40,572 nt of DNA from Methylobacterium crusticola (GCF_003574465.1 NZ_QOWC01000062.1:1-40572), one strand, 5' to 3'. Counted from the first letter of the stretch, positions 1 through 11,407 are shown. Notes: generated by a model from the sequence alone, not told the origin. Translations and numbers: made by a program.

Positions 1-42
1 CGGCCCCCGGCCGAGGTGCCGGCGGAGGGCAACGTCTACTGA
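1..42 (+). CDS. C-terminal tail of an unidentified protein (partial)
   Basis: The first 42 bases read in one open frame from the window edge to a TGA and encode only 13 residues ending in EGNVY. The composition fits a coding tail and the next gene converges from the other strand, so a plus-strand gene ending here is plausible. Thirteen residues are too few to name a family, and a chance open frame in GC-rich DNA cannot be excluded. Confidence 0.35.
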   Translation, partial: RPPAEVPAEGNVY

Positions 43-61
43 TCCGGCGCCCGGGCCGCCG

Positions 62-97
62 GGCGCGGCGCCTGCGTCAGGCGCGGCGCCTGCATCA
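62..97. repeat. 18-bp tandem duplication at the 3' end of the LysR gene
   Basis: Two adjacent 18-bp units, GGCGCGGCGCCTGCRTCA at 62-79 and 80-97, differ at one base; the first 8 bases of a third copy follow at 98-105. The stop codon of the minus-strand LysR gene (95-97) lies in the second unit. Each unit contains the palindrome GGCGCC. It looks like a replication-slippage duplication in the space between two converging genes. No function is evident. Confidence 0.6.
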
Positions 98-1057
98 GGC
101 GCGGCCGGCCTCGGCCGGGCGCTCCCCGGGGCTGTCCTGCCAGGTCGCCAGCGCGCCGCGCACGTGCTCCCGGAACAGGCGCACCCGGGCCGGCGGCTCG
201 CGGCCCGCGAGGCTCACGGCCCGCAGGACCCCGCCGCGGCTCGCCCAGTCCGGCAGGACCCGCACGAGGGCGCCCGCCCGCAGGGAGCGCGCCGCCACGA
301 GGCTCGGGATGTGGCCGATGCCGCCGCCGGCCAGGGTGAGCCGGAGCACCGTGGCGTAGTCGGTCGCGCGGATCGCCGGGCGCAGGGCGAGCGGCCGGTC
401 CCTGCCCTCGCGGTCGGTGACGTGGAGGGGGGCGGCGCCGAGGCGCTCGCGCGACAGGATCAGGTCGTGGTCCGCGAGGCCGTCGAGGTCGGCCGGCGCC
501 GCCCGGGCCGCCAGGTAGGCGGGCGCGGCGTAGAACCCGATGGCGAGGCGCGCCAGCACGGGGGCGCGGTATCCGCTGTCCTGCGCCGCGCCGGCGCCGA
601 GCCGCAGCGCAAGGTCGATGCGGTTGGCCGCGAGGTCGAGGCGGGTGTCGGTGATCAGGAGGTCGATGGTGATCTGCGGGTAGAGGACCCGGAACGCCGC
701 CACGAGGTCGGGGATGACCTCGGTGCCGAAATCGATCGAGGTGGTGACCCGCAGGTGGCCGTGCGGCAGGGTGCGGGCGTCGCGGGCGGTCTCCAGCGCC
801 TCGTCGAGGAGCGCGAGGCTCTCCTGCGCCTTAGCGTGGAAGGCGAGGCCCTCGACGGTCGGCGACACCGCCCGCGGCGTGCGCGCGAGGAGCGTCACGC
901 CGAGCTCGGCCTCGAGCCGCGAGATGCGGCGGCTGACGCTGCCCTTCGTCTCGCCGAGCGCCTCCGCGGCCTGCGTCACGGTGCCGAGGTCGACGACGGC
1001 GCAGAAGGCCCGCACGTCGCCGAGACCGCCGCGGAAGGTTTCCGAACGAGCAACCAT
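95..1057 (-). CDS. LysR-family transcriptional regulator
   Basis: A 320-residue protein of typical LysR length. An N-terminal winged helix-turn-helix (about residues 10-70, with AAEALGETKGSVSRRISRLE) is followed by a substrate-binding-like effector domain with the usual GHIPSLVAARSLRAGALVRVL region near the end. The frame stays open upstream, but the ATG at 1057 places the HTH at the normal distance from the N-terminus, and the longer version would run into the promoter of the divergent gene. It is divergent from the YceI/b561 operon, the classical arrangement for a LysR regulator controlling its neighbour, so control of that operon is a reasonable inference. The effector is unknown. Confidence 0.9.
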   Translation of the reverse strand: MVARSETFRGGLGDVRAFCAVVDLGTVTQAAEALGETKGSVSRRISRLEAELGVTLLARTPRAVSPTVEGLAFHAKAQESLALLDEALETARDARTLPHGHLRVTTSIDFGTEVIPDLVAAFRVLYPQITIDLLITDTRLDLAANRIDLALRLGAGAAQDSGYRAPVLARLAIGFYAAPAYLAARAAPADLDGLADHDLILSRERLGAAPLHVTDREGRDRPLALRPAIRATDYATVLRLTLAGGGIGHIPSLVAARSLRAGALVRVLPDWASRGGVLRAVSLAGREPPARVRLFREHVRGALATWQDSPGERPAEAGRA

Positions 1058-1127
1058 GTGTCCCGGATTAGCCGTCTTACGCGGCTGCGGAAACCGCCTT
1101 AAGCGGTGACCCGCACGGTCGCGACTC

Positions 1128-1171
1128 CCGGACGCGTCCGGCCGGACCCGTCCGGCCGAACCCGTCCGGGA
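1128..1171. promoter_or_regulatory. Cluster of overlapping CCGGAC/GTCCGG palindromes between lysR and yceI
   Basis: This intergenic segment holds a perfect 14-nt palindrome CCGGACGCGTCCGG (1128-1141) overlapping a 14-bp tandem repeat: CGTCCGGCCGGACC at 1135-1148, CGTCCGGCCGAACC at 1149-1162, and a partial third copy from 1163. The first repeat contains the 12-nt palindrome GTCCGGCCGGAC. Repeated half-sites between divergent genes suggest an operator array for the adjacent LysR protein or another regulator. It ends about 28 nt before the yceI start. The regulatory role is inferred. Confidence 0.45.
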
Positions 1172-1199
1172 CGCGAAGGCTGCCGCAACGGAGATCATC

Positions 1200-1823
1200 G
1201 TGAAGCCGTTCCTCTCGTCCGCCCTGGCGCTCGCCCTCGCGACGTCCCTCGCCGGGACGATCCCCGCCCACGCCCAGGGCGCGCCCACGCGCGACCCGGC
1301 GCAGATCCCGGCGGGCACCTACCAGGTCGATCCCGGGCACAGCCAGGTGGTGTTCAGCGTCCTGCATTTCGGGTTCTCGCACTACACGGGCCTGTTCTCG
1401 GACGCCTCCGGCACGCTGGAGCTCCAGCCGGCGAAGCCCGGCGCCAGCAGCCTGAAGGTCAGCGTGCCGGTCAAGTCGGTCTCGACGCCGAGCCAGAAGC
1501 TCACGGACGAGCTGAAGAGCGCGCAGTGGCTCGATGCCGGCCAGTTTCCGGAGATGACCTTCACGTCGACGAAGGTCGCGCTCGAGGGCAGCGACAAGGC
1601 CAAGGTCACGGGCGACCTGACGCTGCACGGCGTGACGAAGCCGGTGACGCTCGACGTGACGCTCGTCGGCGCCGGCACGAACCCGATGAACAAGCGGACC
1701 ACGGTGGGCTTCGAGGCCAAGGGGACGATCAAGCGCTCGGAGTTCGGGGTGAAGACCTACGTGCCGATGATCGGCGACGACGTCACCCTGACCATCGCGG
1801 GCGCCTTCGAGCGCAAGGACTGA
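1200..1823 (+). CDS. YceI-family periplasmic protein
   Basis: A 207-residue secreted protein with a clear Sec signal peptide (about residues 1-25, ending AHA). The mature part is a lipocalin-like YceI domain with the family signature: YQVDPGHSQVVFSVLHFGFS near the start, a central DLTLHGVTKPVTLDV strand pair, and a C-terminal SEFGVKTYVPMIGDDVTL. YceI proteins bind polyisoprenoid or amphiphilic ligands in a beta-barrel. The start is GTG at 1200, preceded by GGAG at 1190-1193. The next gene, a cytochrome b561, begins 13 nt after the stop and a second YceI follows, so the three form one operon. YceI/b561 pairs are common in proteobacteria, often linked to acid, osmotic or oxidative stress. Confidence 0.92.
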   Translation: MKPFLSSALALALATSLAGTIPAHAQGAPTRDPAQIPAGTYQVDPGHSQVVFSVLHFGFSHYTGLFSDASGTLELQPAKPGASSLKVSVPVKSVSTPSQKLTDELKSAQWLDAGQFPEMTFTSTKVALEGSDKAKVTGDLTLHGVTKPVTLDVTLVGAGTNPMNKRTTVGFEAKGTIKRSEFGVKTYVPMIGDDVTLTIAGAFERKD

Positions 1824-1836
1824 GCGGGCCCGCCCG

Positions 1837-2460
1837 ATGCAGAGCGCCGCGACGCCCCGCCGCTACACCACCGTGGCGATCCTGCTGCACTGGCTGATCG
1901 CGCTCGGCGTGCTCGGCATGATCGGGATCGGGCTCGCCATGACGCGGGGCGGGCTGGCGCCCATGCGCCAGTTCCAGCTCTACCAGTGGCACAAGTCCCT
2001 CGGCATCACGGTGCTGCTGCTCGCGGTGCTGCGCGTCGCCTGGCGGCTCCTCCATCGCCCGCCGCCCCTGCCGGCCGCGATGCCGCGGGCGGAGCGGCGG
2101 GCGGCCTCCGCGGCGCACGGGCTGCTCTACCTCCTGCTGCTCGGCCTGCCGCTCACCGGCTGGGCCGTGGTCTCGGCCTCGCCGTTCAACATCCCGACCG
2201 TGCTCTACGGCCTGGTGCCCTGGCCGCACCTGCCGGTCCTGTCGGACCTGCCGAACAAGGCGCCGGTCGAGGCCGCCCTCAAGCTCGTGCACGGCTACGG
2301 CGCCTGGGTGCTGATCGGCCTCCTGCTCCTGCATCTCGGGGCGGCGTTGCGCCACCACCTCGTCCTGCGCGACGACACCCTGTGGCGGATGCTGCCCCTG
2401 GTCCCGCGCCCGGGCGCCCGCTCTCTCCCTCCCGCCGAGCCGGAAAGGTCCGCCCGATGA
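1837..2460 (+). CDS. Cytochrome b561 family membrane protein
   Basis: A 207-residue integral membrane protein with four hydrophobic helices (about 12-36, 50-72, 92-115, 148-172). It carries the histidines expected to ligate two b-type haems: H18 in the first helix, H52 (YQWHKSLG), H152 (HGYGAW) and H166. This matches the bacterial CybB/YodB family of di-haem quinol-linked cytochromes. Its stop codon overlaps the ATG of the following YceI gene by 4 nt, so the two are translationally coupled. The pairing suggests electron transfer involving a quinone or a YceI-bound isoprenoid in the periplasmic membrane; that partnership is inferred from context. Confidence 0.92.
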   Translation: MQSAATPRRYTTVAILLHWLIALGVLGMIGIGLAMTRGGLAPMRQFQLYQWHKSLGITVLLLAVLRVAWRLLHRPPPLPAAMPRAERRAASAAHGLLYLLLLGLPLTGWAVVSASPFNIPTVLYGLVPWPHLPVLSDLPNKAPVEAALKLVHGYGAWVLIGLLLLHLGAALRHHLVLRDDTLWRMLPLVPRPGARSLPPAEPERSAR

Positions 2461-3023
2461 TCCGCACCCGCCTCGCCCTCGCCCTCGCCCTGGCGCTCGT
2501 CCCCGCGGCCGGCCGGGCCGCCGACTGGACCGTCGACCCGGGCAAGAGCCGGCTCGGGTTCACCGGCACCCAGGTCGGCGTGCCCTTCAAGGGCCGGTTT
2601 TCGCGCTTCGAGGCGCAGATCAGCTTCGATCCGCAGAAGCCGGAGGCCGGCCGCGCCGTCGTGCTGGTCGACCTGACCAGCGCCGAGACCGGCGACGTCC
2701 AGCGCGACGAGGCGCTGCCGCAGTCAGACTGGTTCGACGCGAAGAGCGCCAAGCAGGCGCGGTTCGAGGCGACGCGCTTCGTGCCGAAGGGCGGCGACGC
2801 CTACGACGCCGTCGGCACCCTCACCATCCGGGGCGCGCGCCGCGACGTGACGCTGCCGTTCCGCCTCGCGCTCGACGGGGACACCGCCCACGCCACAGGG
2901 CACCTCGACCTCGTCCGCACCCAGTTCGGCGTCGGCCAGGGCGCCTGGACCTCCGGCCAGTGGGTGGCCCTCGAGGTCGGCGTCGACATCGACGTCACCG
3001 CCCGCGCGCGTCCCGGCGGCTGA
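2457..3023 (+). CDS. Second YceI-family periplasmic protein
   Basis: A 188-residue protein with a Sec signal peptide (about 1-21, ALALVPAAGRA) and a complete YceI domain: DWTVDPGKSRLGFTGTQVG at the N-terminus, VGTLTIRGARRDVTLPF in the middle and a C-terminal RTQFGVGQGAW region. It overlaps the cytochrome b561 stop by 4 nt (ATGA at 2457). It is clearly diverged from the first YceI of the operon, so the two barrels probably bind different ligands or act at different steps. A longer open frame extends upstream over the b561 gene, but the ATG at 2457 gives a proper signal peptide and is chosen. Confidence 0.9.
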   Translation: MIRTRLALALALALVPAAGRAADWTVDPGKSRLGFTGTQVGVPFKGRFSRFEAQISFDPQKPEAGRAVVLVDLTSAETGDVQRDEALPQSDWFDAKSAKQARFEATRFVPKGGDAYDAVGTLTIRGARRDVTLPFRLALDGDTAHATGHLDLVRTQFGVGQGAWTSGQWVALEVGVDIDVTARARPGG

Positions 3024-3096
3024 GGCGGGGACGCGCACCGGGAGGCGGTTGCTTCGTGGTCACGACGGGGGAGCGGAACCGGCGGGCGGCTCCGCC

Positions 3097-3246
3097 TTAC
3101 TCGCCGGTGGCGGCGCGGTTCCGGGGCGCCGCGTGTCCGTACTTGCGGTCGAACGCCTTACCGGCGAAGTGGAAGTAGCCGATCCCGCCACCCGCGAGCG
3201 CGAGGGCTCCGAGCACGAGCTGGACGGTGTACCAGTACGCGTCCAC
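3097..3246 (-). CDS. Tiny single-pass membrane protein (49 aa)
   Basis: A 49-residue protein from a GTG start at 3246, with a GAGTGAGG ribosome-binding stretch just upstream. One hydrophobic segment (about residues 6-27, TVQLVLGALALAGGGIGYF) is followed by a short basic tail, KAFDRKYGH. It begins 4 nt after the stop of the two-helix membrane protein gene upstream, which strongly suggests co-transcription and co-translation. I do not recognise the family. Size and pairing recall small membrane-stress or holin-like pairs, but nothing in the sequence proves such a role. Confidence 0.6.
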   Translation of the reverse strand: MDAYWYTVQLVLGALALAGGGIGYFHFAGKAFDRKYGHAAPRNRAATGE

Positions 3247-3250
3247 GGCC

Positions 3251-3628
3251 TCACTCCTCGCTTCGCATCTCGAACCGGACGACCGCCTGCCCTGCCATAT
3301 GTAGACCGAGGCCGACGAAAACCCAAACCGGCCTGTACTCCTGGATGAAGCTGTCCAGCCCCTTGACCGCGGGGGCGATCCAGGCTGCCGCGAGCGCTGC
3401 GGCGGAGAGGGCATTCGTCCAGGCGGCGAAGACCTTGACGCCCTCGTTCCATCGCTTGGCCGCAAGTCTGCGCTCGGCGGGTGAGGGGCCGGCGGGAGGA
3501 CTATCGCCTCCTCCGCCCGCCTTCGGTGATCCGGGCTCACGGGCCGGCACGCCTGCGCCGATGTCGGTCGCTCCGCTCGCCGCATCATCCCAGCTTTCCG
3601 ACGGTCGTCGAACCGGTCCGCTCGTCAT
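3251..3628 (-). CDS. Small two-helix membrane protein, unknown function (125 aa)
   Basis: A 125-residue protein. The first 50 residues are Pro/Gly/Ser-rich and probably disordered. Two hydrophobic helices follow, about 66-88 (VFAAWTNALSAAALAAAW) and 100-117 (PVWVFVGLGLHMAGQAVV), then a short charged end (EMRSEE). Start is ATG at 3628 with a weak AGAGA upstream. It is the first gene of a two-gene unit with the 49-residue membrane protein. The DNA upstream is lower in GC than the rest of the window, which may mark recent arrival. No family recognised. Confidence 0.6.
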   Translation of the reverse strand: MTSGPVRRPSESWDDAASGATDIGAGVPAREPGSPKAGGGGDSPPAGPSPAERRLAAKRWNEGVKVFAAWTNALSAAALAAAWIAPAVKGLDSFIQEYRPVWVFVGLGLHMAGQAVVRFEMRSEE

Positions 3629-3715
3629 TCTCTGCTCGGCGAGGCGCTGGACATAGCAACGTCACGGAGCGCCCTAGATAGGCACTCATTCGTTTTCCGG
3701 CCGAGCAACGTAGTT

Positions 3716-3746
3716 GAATGCAAAGACATCGATAATCCGTGCATTC
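3716..3746. promoter_or_regulatory. Interrupted dyad GAATGCA-N17-TGCATTC
   Basis: Perfect 7-bp inverted arms at 3716-3722 and 3740-3746 flank a 17-nt spacer whose centre is ATCGAT. The site lies about 90 nt upstream of the minus-strand membrane protein gene, in unusually AT-rich DNA. It could be an operator for a dimeric regulator. Chance occurrence remains possible. Confidence 0.35.
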
Positions 3747-4083
3747 TTGGTCCGTCGCGCATGGGATCGTGATCGTCGAGTGTCGTCCATCGCTTGCGCG
3801 AGGGAGCCAGTACACGCACGCTCCGCACCCGAGGCGATGCACGCGGCTCCCGGCGCCCTACCGGTCGCGGCGCGTTCGCATCGTGATCACCGTGGAATCC
3901 TGGGGCTTTCCGCGCCGGGCGCTCGCCAAGCCGGGTGAGCCGCCCGGAAGACGACCTGCCCGCCGTCCGGGGCGCCCGTCCGCTCACTATGTGGGGAGTG
4001 AAGCGACCCGGCAAGGGGCAACTCCCGAGAGCGGTCGCGGCGGCGCGGCCGATGGGGGAAGGCCTGCGTCGCGGCGGAGAGTC

Positions 4084-4102
4084 GGGCGGGGAAGCTCCGC
4101 CC
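4084..4102 (-). terminator. Hairpin downstream of the DUF2252 gene
   Basis: GGGCGGGG and CTCCGCCC pair at 7 of 8 positions around the loop AAG. It lies about 90 nt beyond the stop of the minus-strand DUF2252 gene. No T-run follows on that strand, so it is at best a weak or Rho-assisted terminator. Confidence 0.25.
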
Positions 4103-4192
4103 CTTACCGATCACCCGCGGGCGCGGGCCCGATCGCCGGCCAGCCGGAACGCGCGGCGGCGGCCGGCAGCCCGCCGGGACTTGCACCCCGCC

Positions 4193-5701
4193 TCACAGAA
4201 AAGGGTCCGGCGCCGCCTCGATCCGGCCGCTCGCGACGGCCTCGAGGAGGCGGCGGTGGTCGGCCGCGTTCTGCTCGCCGTAGGCGTCGGCCCACGCCGC
4301 CAGGGCCTCGCGCAGGCCGGCCTGGCGGTCCCGGCCGCAATAGCCCGCGATGGCGGCCGAATCCCCGGTGCGGGCGTGCGCCCGGGCCAGGAGGGCGCCG
4401 TAGGCCCACGAGAAGTAGATCAGGGGCTGGCCGCGCATGCAGCCGACCGGGATCTCGCCCTTCATGTTCTTCATCTGCCGCACGTAGAACGGGCGCCCGG
4501 CGATGCTGGTCCAGCCCAGCAGCGGGTCGCCCACCGCCTGGAGCAGGCGCTGGCCGTAGATCACCCGCTCGCCCTCGTGCGAGGCGTAGGGCTCGGGCAT
4601 CCCGGGCAGGTAGGGCGCGTGGGCCGGCCGGACCGCCTCCTTGACCTGCAGGAAGAGCACGTCCCGGTCGGAATTGCCGCACAGGAGCGCCACGTAGGCG
4701 CGGGTGCCGACGCTGCCGACGCCGACGACCCGGTGGGCCACGTCGACCACGTGGTAGCGGCTCAGCATGAACCGGCGTTCCCGCGGCAGCGTCTCGGCGT
4801 AGCGCTCGAGGCCGCCGGTCACCGCCTCGCGGGTGGCCGCGTCGACGCGCGTGAGGATCGGCGGCTCCTCCCGGAAGCGCCAGCCGCCGTCGACGCGCCG
4901 CTCGCCCACCCGGGCGAGCAGGCTCCCGTTGTGACGCCGGCGCGCCTTCTCGATGGCCCGACGCACCACCTCCTGCGAGTGCGCGTCGATCCGGATGCCG
5001 CTGAAGCCGAGCTGGTCGGCCCGCGCCGCCTGGTGCCAGACGTCGAGCGGCCCCTGGGGGGCGAGCTCGGTCATGGTGTGCTGGTAGCCGCCGACCGCGG
5101 CCATCACGGCCTGCCGGCGGGCCTCCTGCGGCACGCCCTGGTCGCGCGCCGCCACGTCGATGCTCGCCACGAGGCGCTTCAGGTCCCATTCCCAGGGACC
5201 GACCGTGACCTCGTCGAAGTCGTTGAGGTCCAGGACGACGTCCCGCTGCGGCGTGCCGAACAGCCCGAAATTCGCGATGTGGGCGTCGCCGTTGATCACC
5301 ACCGCGATGCCGCTCGCGGGCGTCCGGGCGAGGTCCCGGGCCATCACGTGCGCGGCGCCGCGCAGGAACGCGAAGGGCGAGCTCGCCATGCGGGCGACCC
5401 GCAGCGGGGTCAGGTGCGGCTGGCGCCCGTCATGCGCGGCCTCGATCACCGCGACCGGGTCGGGCCGGTCCGCGGGCGCGTCGAGATCCGCGTGGGCGGC
5501 GTGCGGCACGGCCGCCCGCAGGCCCTTGCCGGCGGCGCGGCGCTTCTCCCAGGGCTCGCCGGAGCTGCGCAGGTCGATCCGCGGGAAGTCGGCGAGCGGG
5601 ACGAGGACGACTTCCTCGGCCGCCTCCACCGGGCCGGGGCCGGGCCCGGATCCGGGCGGCGGGGGGAAGTCGGGCGACGCGACGTCCGGCAAACGGTCCA
5701 T
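4193..5701 (-). CDS. DUF2252 family protein, kinase-like fold predicted
   Basis: A 502-residue protein matching the DUF2252 family over its whole length after a Pro/Gly-rich N-terminus (1-30). The core has FAFLRGAAHVMARDL, then INGDAHIANFG (residues 136-146) and LDLNDFDE (157-164). These resemble the catalytic loop (D139...N144) and metal-binding DFD of aminoglycoside-phosphotransferase-like kinases, so phosphotransfer is plausible, but no substrate is known for the family. FYVRQMKNMKGE later in the protein is also typical. The frame is open far upstream; ATG at 5701 fits the domain start and leaves 92 nt after the Mfd-like gene on the same strand. The two may be co-transcribed. Confidence 0.85.
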   Translation of the reverse strand: MDRLPDVASPDFPPPPGSGPGPGPVEAAEEVVLVPLADFPRIDLRSSGEPWEKRRAAGKGLRAAVPHAAHADLDAPADRPDPVAVIEAAHDGRQPHLTPLRVARMASSPFAFLRGAAHVMARDLARTPASGIAVVINGDAHIANFGLFGTPQRDVVLDLNDFDEVTVGPWEWDLKRLVASIDVAARDQGVPQEARRQAVMAAVGGYQHTMTELAPQGPLDVWHQAARADQLGFSGIRIDAHSQEVVRRAIEKARRRHNGSLLARVGERRVDGGWRFREEPPILTRVDAATREAVTGGLERYAETLPRERRFMLSRYHVVDVAHRVVGVGSVGTRAYVALLCGNSDRDVLFLQVKEAVRPAHAPYLPGMPEPYASHEGERVIYGQRLLQAVGDPLLGWTSIAGRPFYVRQMKNMKGEIPVGCMRGQPLIYFSWAYGALLARAHARTGDSAAIAGYCGRDRQAGLREALAAWADAYGEQNAADHRRLLEAVASGRIEAAPDPFL

Positions 5702-5793
5702 GGGGGGCTCATCACTCAACGCCCGGGTCAACCTTGGCCTTCGCCGATCGTTCCGGTGGCCGGGATGAAAGCGACGCCGCGAACGTGCGCGGC

Positions 5794-9069
<3,276 letters not shown>

Positions 9070-9234
9070 GTCAGACCCACGCGCCTCGACTCCGGGAGCG
9101 AGGAACGCCGCGCGGGCGGGCCGGGGTCCGCGGCCTCCGGGACGATCCCCAGGGATTCGCCTGGGGCCGCGAGCCGCACCCCGACCGCCGGCCCGCCGCG
9201 CCGGGGCGCGGGGGCGCGGGGGCGCCGGCCCCGA

Positions 9235-9822
9235 TCAGAGGCCCGCGAGGTAGCGCGCCAGGACCTGGATCTCGCCCGCGCCGAGACCCTGCGCGACCTC
9301 GTTCATCGCCGGGTCGTAGCCCGGGCGGGCGTTCGACTTGTAGCCCGCGAGCGCCTTCAGGAGGTAATCCTCGCGCTGCCCGCGGATGCGCGGGATCGCG
9401 TCGCGGCCGGCGAGGTCCGCCCCGTGGCAGGAGCCGCACTGGTGCCGGCTCACGAGGGCCCGGGCCTGCTCCGCCGCGGCGCCGATCGGCGCGGCGCCGT
9501 CCGGCGCGGCGGCCGGGCTCGCGGGCGCCGGCAGGGCCGCGAGCGCGTCCGCGAAGGCGCGCAGGTCGTCGTCCGAGAGGCCGGCCGCCATCTCGTTCAT
9601 CGGCGGCGCGACCCGCTGGGTCTCGCGGAACTGGTAGAGCTGGGTCACCAGGTAGTCGGCCGGCTGGCCGCCGAGGGAGGGCACCTCCGGGATGGCCGAG
9701 CGGCCGGTCTCGCCGTGGCACGCGAGGCAGGGCGCGAGGCGCTCCGCCAGGGCCTCGGCCCGGGCGGCGGTGCTGCTGAGGAGGGCGGCGGCGAGCGCCG
9801 GCCCGATCGGGCAACGAGGCAT
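9235..9822 (-). CDS. Dihaem cytochrome c, c4-like
   Basis: A 195-residue exported cytochrome with a signal peptide (about 1-22, STAARA) and two haem-binding motifs, C32-L-A-C35-H36 and C129-G-S-C132-H133. Each half has a Met in a PxMNE context suited to be the sixth ligand (M75 or M78, and M173). The halves resemble each other, as in cytochrome c4. It lies 57 nt downstream of the sugar-dehydrogenase-like gene on the same strand. The natural inference is that it accepts electrons from that periplasmic enzyme and passes them to a terminal oxidase. The N-terminus (MPRCPIGPALAAALL) has an extra Cys of unknown meaning. Confidence 0.9.
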   Translation of the reverse strand: MPRCPIGPALAAALLSSTAARAEALAERLAPCLACHGETGRSAIPEVPSLGGQPADYLVTQLYQFRETQRVAPPMNEMAAGLSDDDLRAFADALAALPAPASPAAAPDGAAPIGAAAEQARALVSRHQCGSCHGADLAGRDAIPRIRGQREDYLLKALAGYKSNARPGYDPAMNEVAQGLGAGEIQVLARYLAGL

Positions 9823-9879
9823 GCGGGGCGACTCCCGGAAGGGGGACGGACGGGGCCCCGCGCGGGCGAGGCCCGGGGC

Positions 9880-11169
9880 TCAGCGGCCGTAGGAGATGCG
9901 GTAGATCGCGCCGTTGTAGTCGTCGGAGACCAGCAGCGCGCCGTCCCGGGCCACCAGCACGTCGACGGGGCGCCCGAGGTAGCGGTTGTCGTCGAGGAAC
10001 CCGGTCAGGAACGGCTCGACCGAGGCGATCCTGCCGTCCGCCCCGAGCTTTGCCACCACGACGTCGCCGCCGACCTTCCTGGTGCGGTTCCACGAGCCGT
10101 GCCGCGCGATGAAGATCGCGTTCCGGTAGCTCTCCGGGAACTGCGTCCCGGTGTAGAAGCGCATCCCGAGCGCGGCGCTGTGGGGGCCGAGCAGGGCCGC
10201 GGGCGCCGTGAACGCGGCGCAGGACTGGCCCCAGCCGTATTCCGGGTCCGTGAAGGTGCCCTGGTGGCAGTAGGGGTAGCCGAAATGCTGCTTGCCGGGC
10301 TCCGACAGCACGTTGAGCTCGTCCTCGGGTATGTCCTCCGAGACCCAGTCGCGGCCGTTGTCGGTGAACCACATCTGCTTCGTCGCCGGGTTCCAGTCGA
10401 AGCCGACGGTGTTGCGCACGCCGCGCGCCACCACCTCGACGCCGCTGCCGTCGAGGTTCATGCGGCGGATCTGGGCGTGGGTGTCGGGCGGCATCAGGAT
10501 GTTGCCGGGCGAGCCCACCGGCACGTAGAGCTTGTCGTCGGGCCCGATGGCGATGAACTTCCAGCCGTGCGCCTCGTCCTTCGGCAGGTCGTCGTAGACG
10601 AGCGTCGGCTTGAGGGGCGCGTCGAGATGCGCCTCGATGTCGTCGAAGCGCCAGATCCGCGAGAGCTCCGCCACGTACAGGGCGCCCTTGTGGAAGGCGA
10701 GGCCGTTCGGCCGGTGCAGCTTCGAGGCGATGACTTTGACGTCGCGCCTGCCGTCCTGGTCGCGGACCGCGTAGACCCGGTCGAGCAGGCGCGTCCCGGC
10801 GAAGACGGTGCCGCCGTCGCCCTGGCGCAGGGAGCGCGCGTTGGCGAGGCCTCCGGCGTAGACCTCGACCTTGAAGCCCTCCGGCACCTTGAGCCGGTCG
10901 ACCGGCAGCTTCGCGACGGGGGTCGGCAGCGGCGGTCCGGCGACGGGCGCGAGCTTCGCGGCCTCCCCGCCCTCGGGCCGGCCGTAGAGCGCCGAGCCGC
11001 GTTCCTGCGTGGCGACGGGCGCCGCGCTGCCGGCCGGGGCCACCGGCGCGCTGCCCGGGGTCGGGGCCCCGCTCGGCTGCTGCTGGGCCGAGGCGCCGTG
11101 CAGGGCGAGCAGGCCGAGGGCGACGCCGGCGAGCGCGCCGCGCGCGCCGCGGGATGGGACAGGCCTCAT
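9880..11169 (-). CDS. PQQ-type sorbosone/glucose dehydrogenase-like protein
   Basis: A 429-residue exported protein. A signal peptide (about 1-29) and a Gln/Pro/Ala-rich linker (30-90) precede a six-bladed beta-propeller of the soluble glucose / L-sorbosone dehydrogenase class. Visible signatures are LHRPNGLAFHKGALYVAEL, GPDDKLYVPVGSPGNI, TDNGRDW, GKQHFGYPYCHQG, IARHGSWNR and VSDDYNGAIYRISY. The family oxidises aldoses or aldehydes using periplasmic PQQ; the actual substrate cannot be read from sequence. Two cysteines (YCHQG and GQSCAAF) may form a disulfide. ATG at 11169 follows a strong GGGGAG; the longer frame upstream is rejected because it lacks a signal peptide. Probably co-transcribed with the cytochrome c downstream. 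Confidence 0.87.
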   Translation of the reverse strand: MRPVPSRGARGALAGVALGLLALHGASAQQQPSGAPTPGSAPVAPAGSAAPVATQERGSALYGRPEGGEAAKLAPVAGPPLPTPVAKLPVDRLKVPEGFKVEVYAGGLANARSLRQGDGGTVFAGTRLLDRVYAVRDQDGRRDVKVIASKLHRPNGLAFHKGALYVAELSRIWRFDDIEAHLDAPLKPTLVYDDLPKDEAHGWKFIAIGPDDKLYVPVGSPGNILMPPDTHAQIRRMNLDGSGVEVVARGVRNTVGFDWNPATKQMWFTDNGRDWVSEDIPEDELNVLSEPGKQHFGYPYCHQGTFTDPEYGWGQSCAAFTAPAALLGPHSAALGMRFYTGTQFPESYRNAIFIARHGSWNRTRKVGGDVVVAKLGADGRIASVEPFLTGFLDDNRYLGRPVDVLVARDGALLVSDDYNGAIYRISYGR

Positions 11170-11407
11170 GGGTTCACTCCCCGATGCGTCCGGCGCGAGG
11201 CCCTTGAGGCGGCCCGCCAGTTCGCGTGCCCGGATATCTGGACCGGGATCCCGGGCGTGCAACCCTGGCGGCGCCGCGAACACGGACCGCCTTCCCGGGG
11301 CGGGACCGCCGCGGCCCGGGACGGATCCCCGGCCGGGGGCCTGAGTTAGACACGAGGCGGCAGCGGAGCGGCGCACGCCGGTCGCGCGCGAGCGAAGGAC
11401 GGGACGG
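11170..11407. promoter_or_regulatory. Divergent intergenic region between the dehydrogenase gene and murQ
   Basis: This region must hold the promoters of two divergent units. I see a 12-nt perfect palindrome CCGGGATCCCGG at 11243-11254 but no convincing -35/-10 pair. No regulator gene of the MurR or NagR type lies in the window beside the amino-sugar operon. Confidence 0.4.

Larger units (their letters stand above)
3629..4192. other. 564-nt gene-free stretch of lower GC
   Basis: No convincing gene on either strand. Open frames here lack conserved features and change composition along their length. About 3650-3900 is visibly richer in A+T than the surrounding DNA. It contains the dyad at 3716-3746 and presumably the promoter of the membrane protein pair. 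3900-4190 returns to high GC and contains the hairpin at 4084-4102. No tRNA-like cloverleaf was found. Confidence 0.5.

Noticed and set aside
3585..3842. An 85-codon minus-strand frame with several cysteines upstream of the membrane protein pair
   Set aside because: No ribosome-binding site or domain; it overlaps the start of the 125-residue membrane protein in another frame.
3739..4644. Plus-strand frame spanning the gene-free region into the DUF2252 gene
   Set aside because: Composition changes abruptly where it becomes antisense to DUF2252; there is no conserved motif.
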